Below, piece after piece: positions 6,022 through 6,806 of a stretch of DNA of 6,806 nt (positions are counted from its first letter, which is position 1; every line of letters starts with the position of its first letter). A program made the position numbers and the translations under genes. The notes under the pieces were generated by a model, which had not been told where the DNA came from, did not search any database, and worked only from the letters and a program-made list of their open reading frames with translations. The DNA is from Filomicrobium sp. Lineage in GTDB: Bacteria; Pseudomonadota; Alphaproteobacteria; Rhizobiales; Hyphomicrobiaceae. Location: positions 1 through 6,806 of the forward strand of contig JAJFHK010000362.1 in assembly GCA_021775655.1 (NCBI GenBank), written 5' to 3'.

Positions 6022-6806
6022 ACTTGCCCAATACGGGCTGATGATCCGAATATTTGAAAGATGTATCGACGCCCGTCATTTTTTCAATGGAAACGTTTGG
6101 CGACACGATAAATCCATCAATATTCGTAACGTAGTTATGACCACGCTTGTAAGCTGACTGAACGGTGCGAACGGTCGGCGTGTCGGGGTCAAAACCCAAC
6201 TGCCACCCTTCTGGCAAATGTTCTTTTGGAAATTCATGAATCCAAAACAGATATTTATCGTCAGTTGTGTGAGGGAATGAACTTTTCTTAAATTCCAAGT
6301 TCCAATCTCCTCCAATCACAACGTGGTTCCCTTTTTTGAATTCCTCACCAGCGAAATTGAGAATTGCTTCAATCTGGGCCTTTCTTACCTCCGCATTTTC
6401 GTCGAATGCCTCCGTATGAATATTTATGAGCACCCATTCGGAATTACTCTTGGATACGGGTAAGTATGTCACCATCATCCGGTAGTTCCGGCGAATCATT
6501 CCCAGATAGAATTGGCCTGCGGTTGGTAAAAGTACTCGTTTTGCGCCTCGCGGCCGGGCATGCGTAAATATAGCAGCCCCATGGGACAACTGCAGAGGTG
6601 GCGGCAAAAGATGCGACTCGATTTCAGGATCAAAGGAAAAATAGCTGCTACTTAACGCAGAAACCAATGATGCAAGGAGATTTTGTCCATAGGTCAAGGG
6701 GCTTGTCGTGACGACGTCTTGAAAGACATATGCGTCGGAATCCAGCTCACGCACCTGCTGGATTATGCCAGCTATGTTTTTCTGAACAACTTCCTTTGAT
6801 TCCGGC
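6008..6806 (-). CDS. endonuclease/exonuclease/phosphatase-family enzyme (5' end beyond window)
   Basis: The frame stays open to the right edge, so the N-terminus is missing; 265 residues are visible, numbered here from codon 6805-6803. An internal GTG at 6754 is not a likely start, because the helix before it (IAGIIQQVRELDSDAYVFQDV) belongs to the fold. EEP-family landmarks follow in order: FQDV (28-31), where the usual metal-binding Glu of Q-E-V is Asp30; INIHTEAFD (127-135); VIGGDWNLE (163-171) with the GD-x-N active-site pair; NIDGFIVSP (228-236); and the catalytic SDH (253-255). Members cut phosphodiester or phosphomonoester bonds with Mg2+ in DNA, RNA, sphingolipids or inositol phosphates. 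The substrate cannot be told from this part. Whether a leader or membrane segment precedes it lies outside the window. It converges on the membrane hydrolase with a 14-base overlap. The DNA is A+T-richer than the C1 cluster. Confidence 0.8.
   Translation of the reverse strand, partial: PESKEVVQKNIAGIIQQVRELDSDAYVFQDVVTTSPLTYGQNLLASLVSALSSSYFSFDPEIESHLLPPPLQLSHGAAIFTHARPRGAKRVLLPTAGQFYLGMIRRNYRMMVTYLPVSKSNSEWVLINIHTEAFDENAEVRKAQIEAILNFAGEEFKKGNHVVIGGDWNLEFKKSSFPHTTDDKYLFWIHEFPKEHLPEGWQLGFDPDTPTVRTVQSAYKRGHNYVTNIDGFIVSPNVSIEKMTGVDTSFKYSDHQPVLGKFKAH

Noticed and set aside
6033..6077. ACGGGC/GCCCGT inverted repeat near the end of the EEP gene as a terminator
   Set aside because: The loop is over 30 bases, it lies inside coding sequence, and there is no T run on either strand after it.

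Overview
The window looks like part of a bacterial methylotroph chromosome, probably an alphaproteobacterium of the Hyphomicrobium or Methylobacterium kind. That placement is inferred from gene content, since no taxonomic marker gene is present. The left half (1-3697) is a tight plus-strand cluster of five genes belonging to the archaeal-like tetrahydromethanopterin (H4MPT)/methylofuran gene islands of methylotrophs. In order they are a FolB-type dihydroneopterin aldolase, an amino-acid-kinase-fold kinase (MfnE-like), a DmrB/AfpA-like flavoprotein, a long dihydropteroate-synthase-related protein, and a DUF447-type split-barrel protein. Adjacent genes overlap by 11 or 25 bases or lie 13 or 18 bases apart, so one transcript with coupled translation is likely. 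A few bases at the left edge may be the tail of a further upstream gene.

These five genes appear to be cofactor-making rather than carbon-moving. A FolB-family enzyme, a DHPS-related condensing enzyme and a flavin-dependent reductase are what a pterin cofactor pathway needs. The kinase matches the step that activates the aminomethylfuran part of methanofuran/methylofuran. No formaldehyde-processing enzyme (Fae, MtdB, Mch, Fhc) lies in the window. The exact reactions in bacteria are inferred from family membership.

At about 3698 the character changes. A 9-base purine-rich tandem repeat follows the last stop codon, then about 200 bases without a convincing gene. The DNA to the right is more A+T-rich: a hand count gives 21/60 G+C at 4201-4260 against 37/60 at 1201-1260. 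This right half reads as accessory DNA. It holds an unrecognised exported protein with six cysteines after its leader (3907-4422), a weak terminator-like hairpin, and a four-pass membrane alpha/beta hydrolase with a readable Ser-Asp-His triad (4480-6021). Convergent with the hydrolase, and overlapping it by 14 bases, is an endonuclease/exonuclease/phosphatase-fold enzyme on the minus strand that runs off the right edge.

No tRNA, rRNA, CRISPR array, insertion sequence or clear attachment site was seen. The most interesting points are the DHPS-related and DUF447 genes, as candidates for unassigned H4MPT steps, and the membrane-hydrolase/phosphodiesterase pair of unknown purpose.
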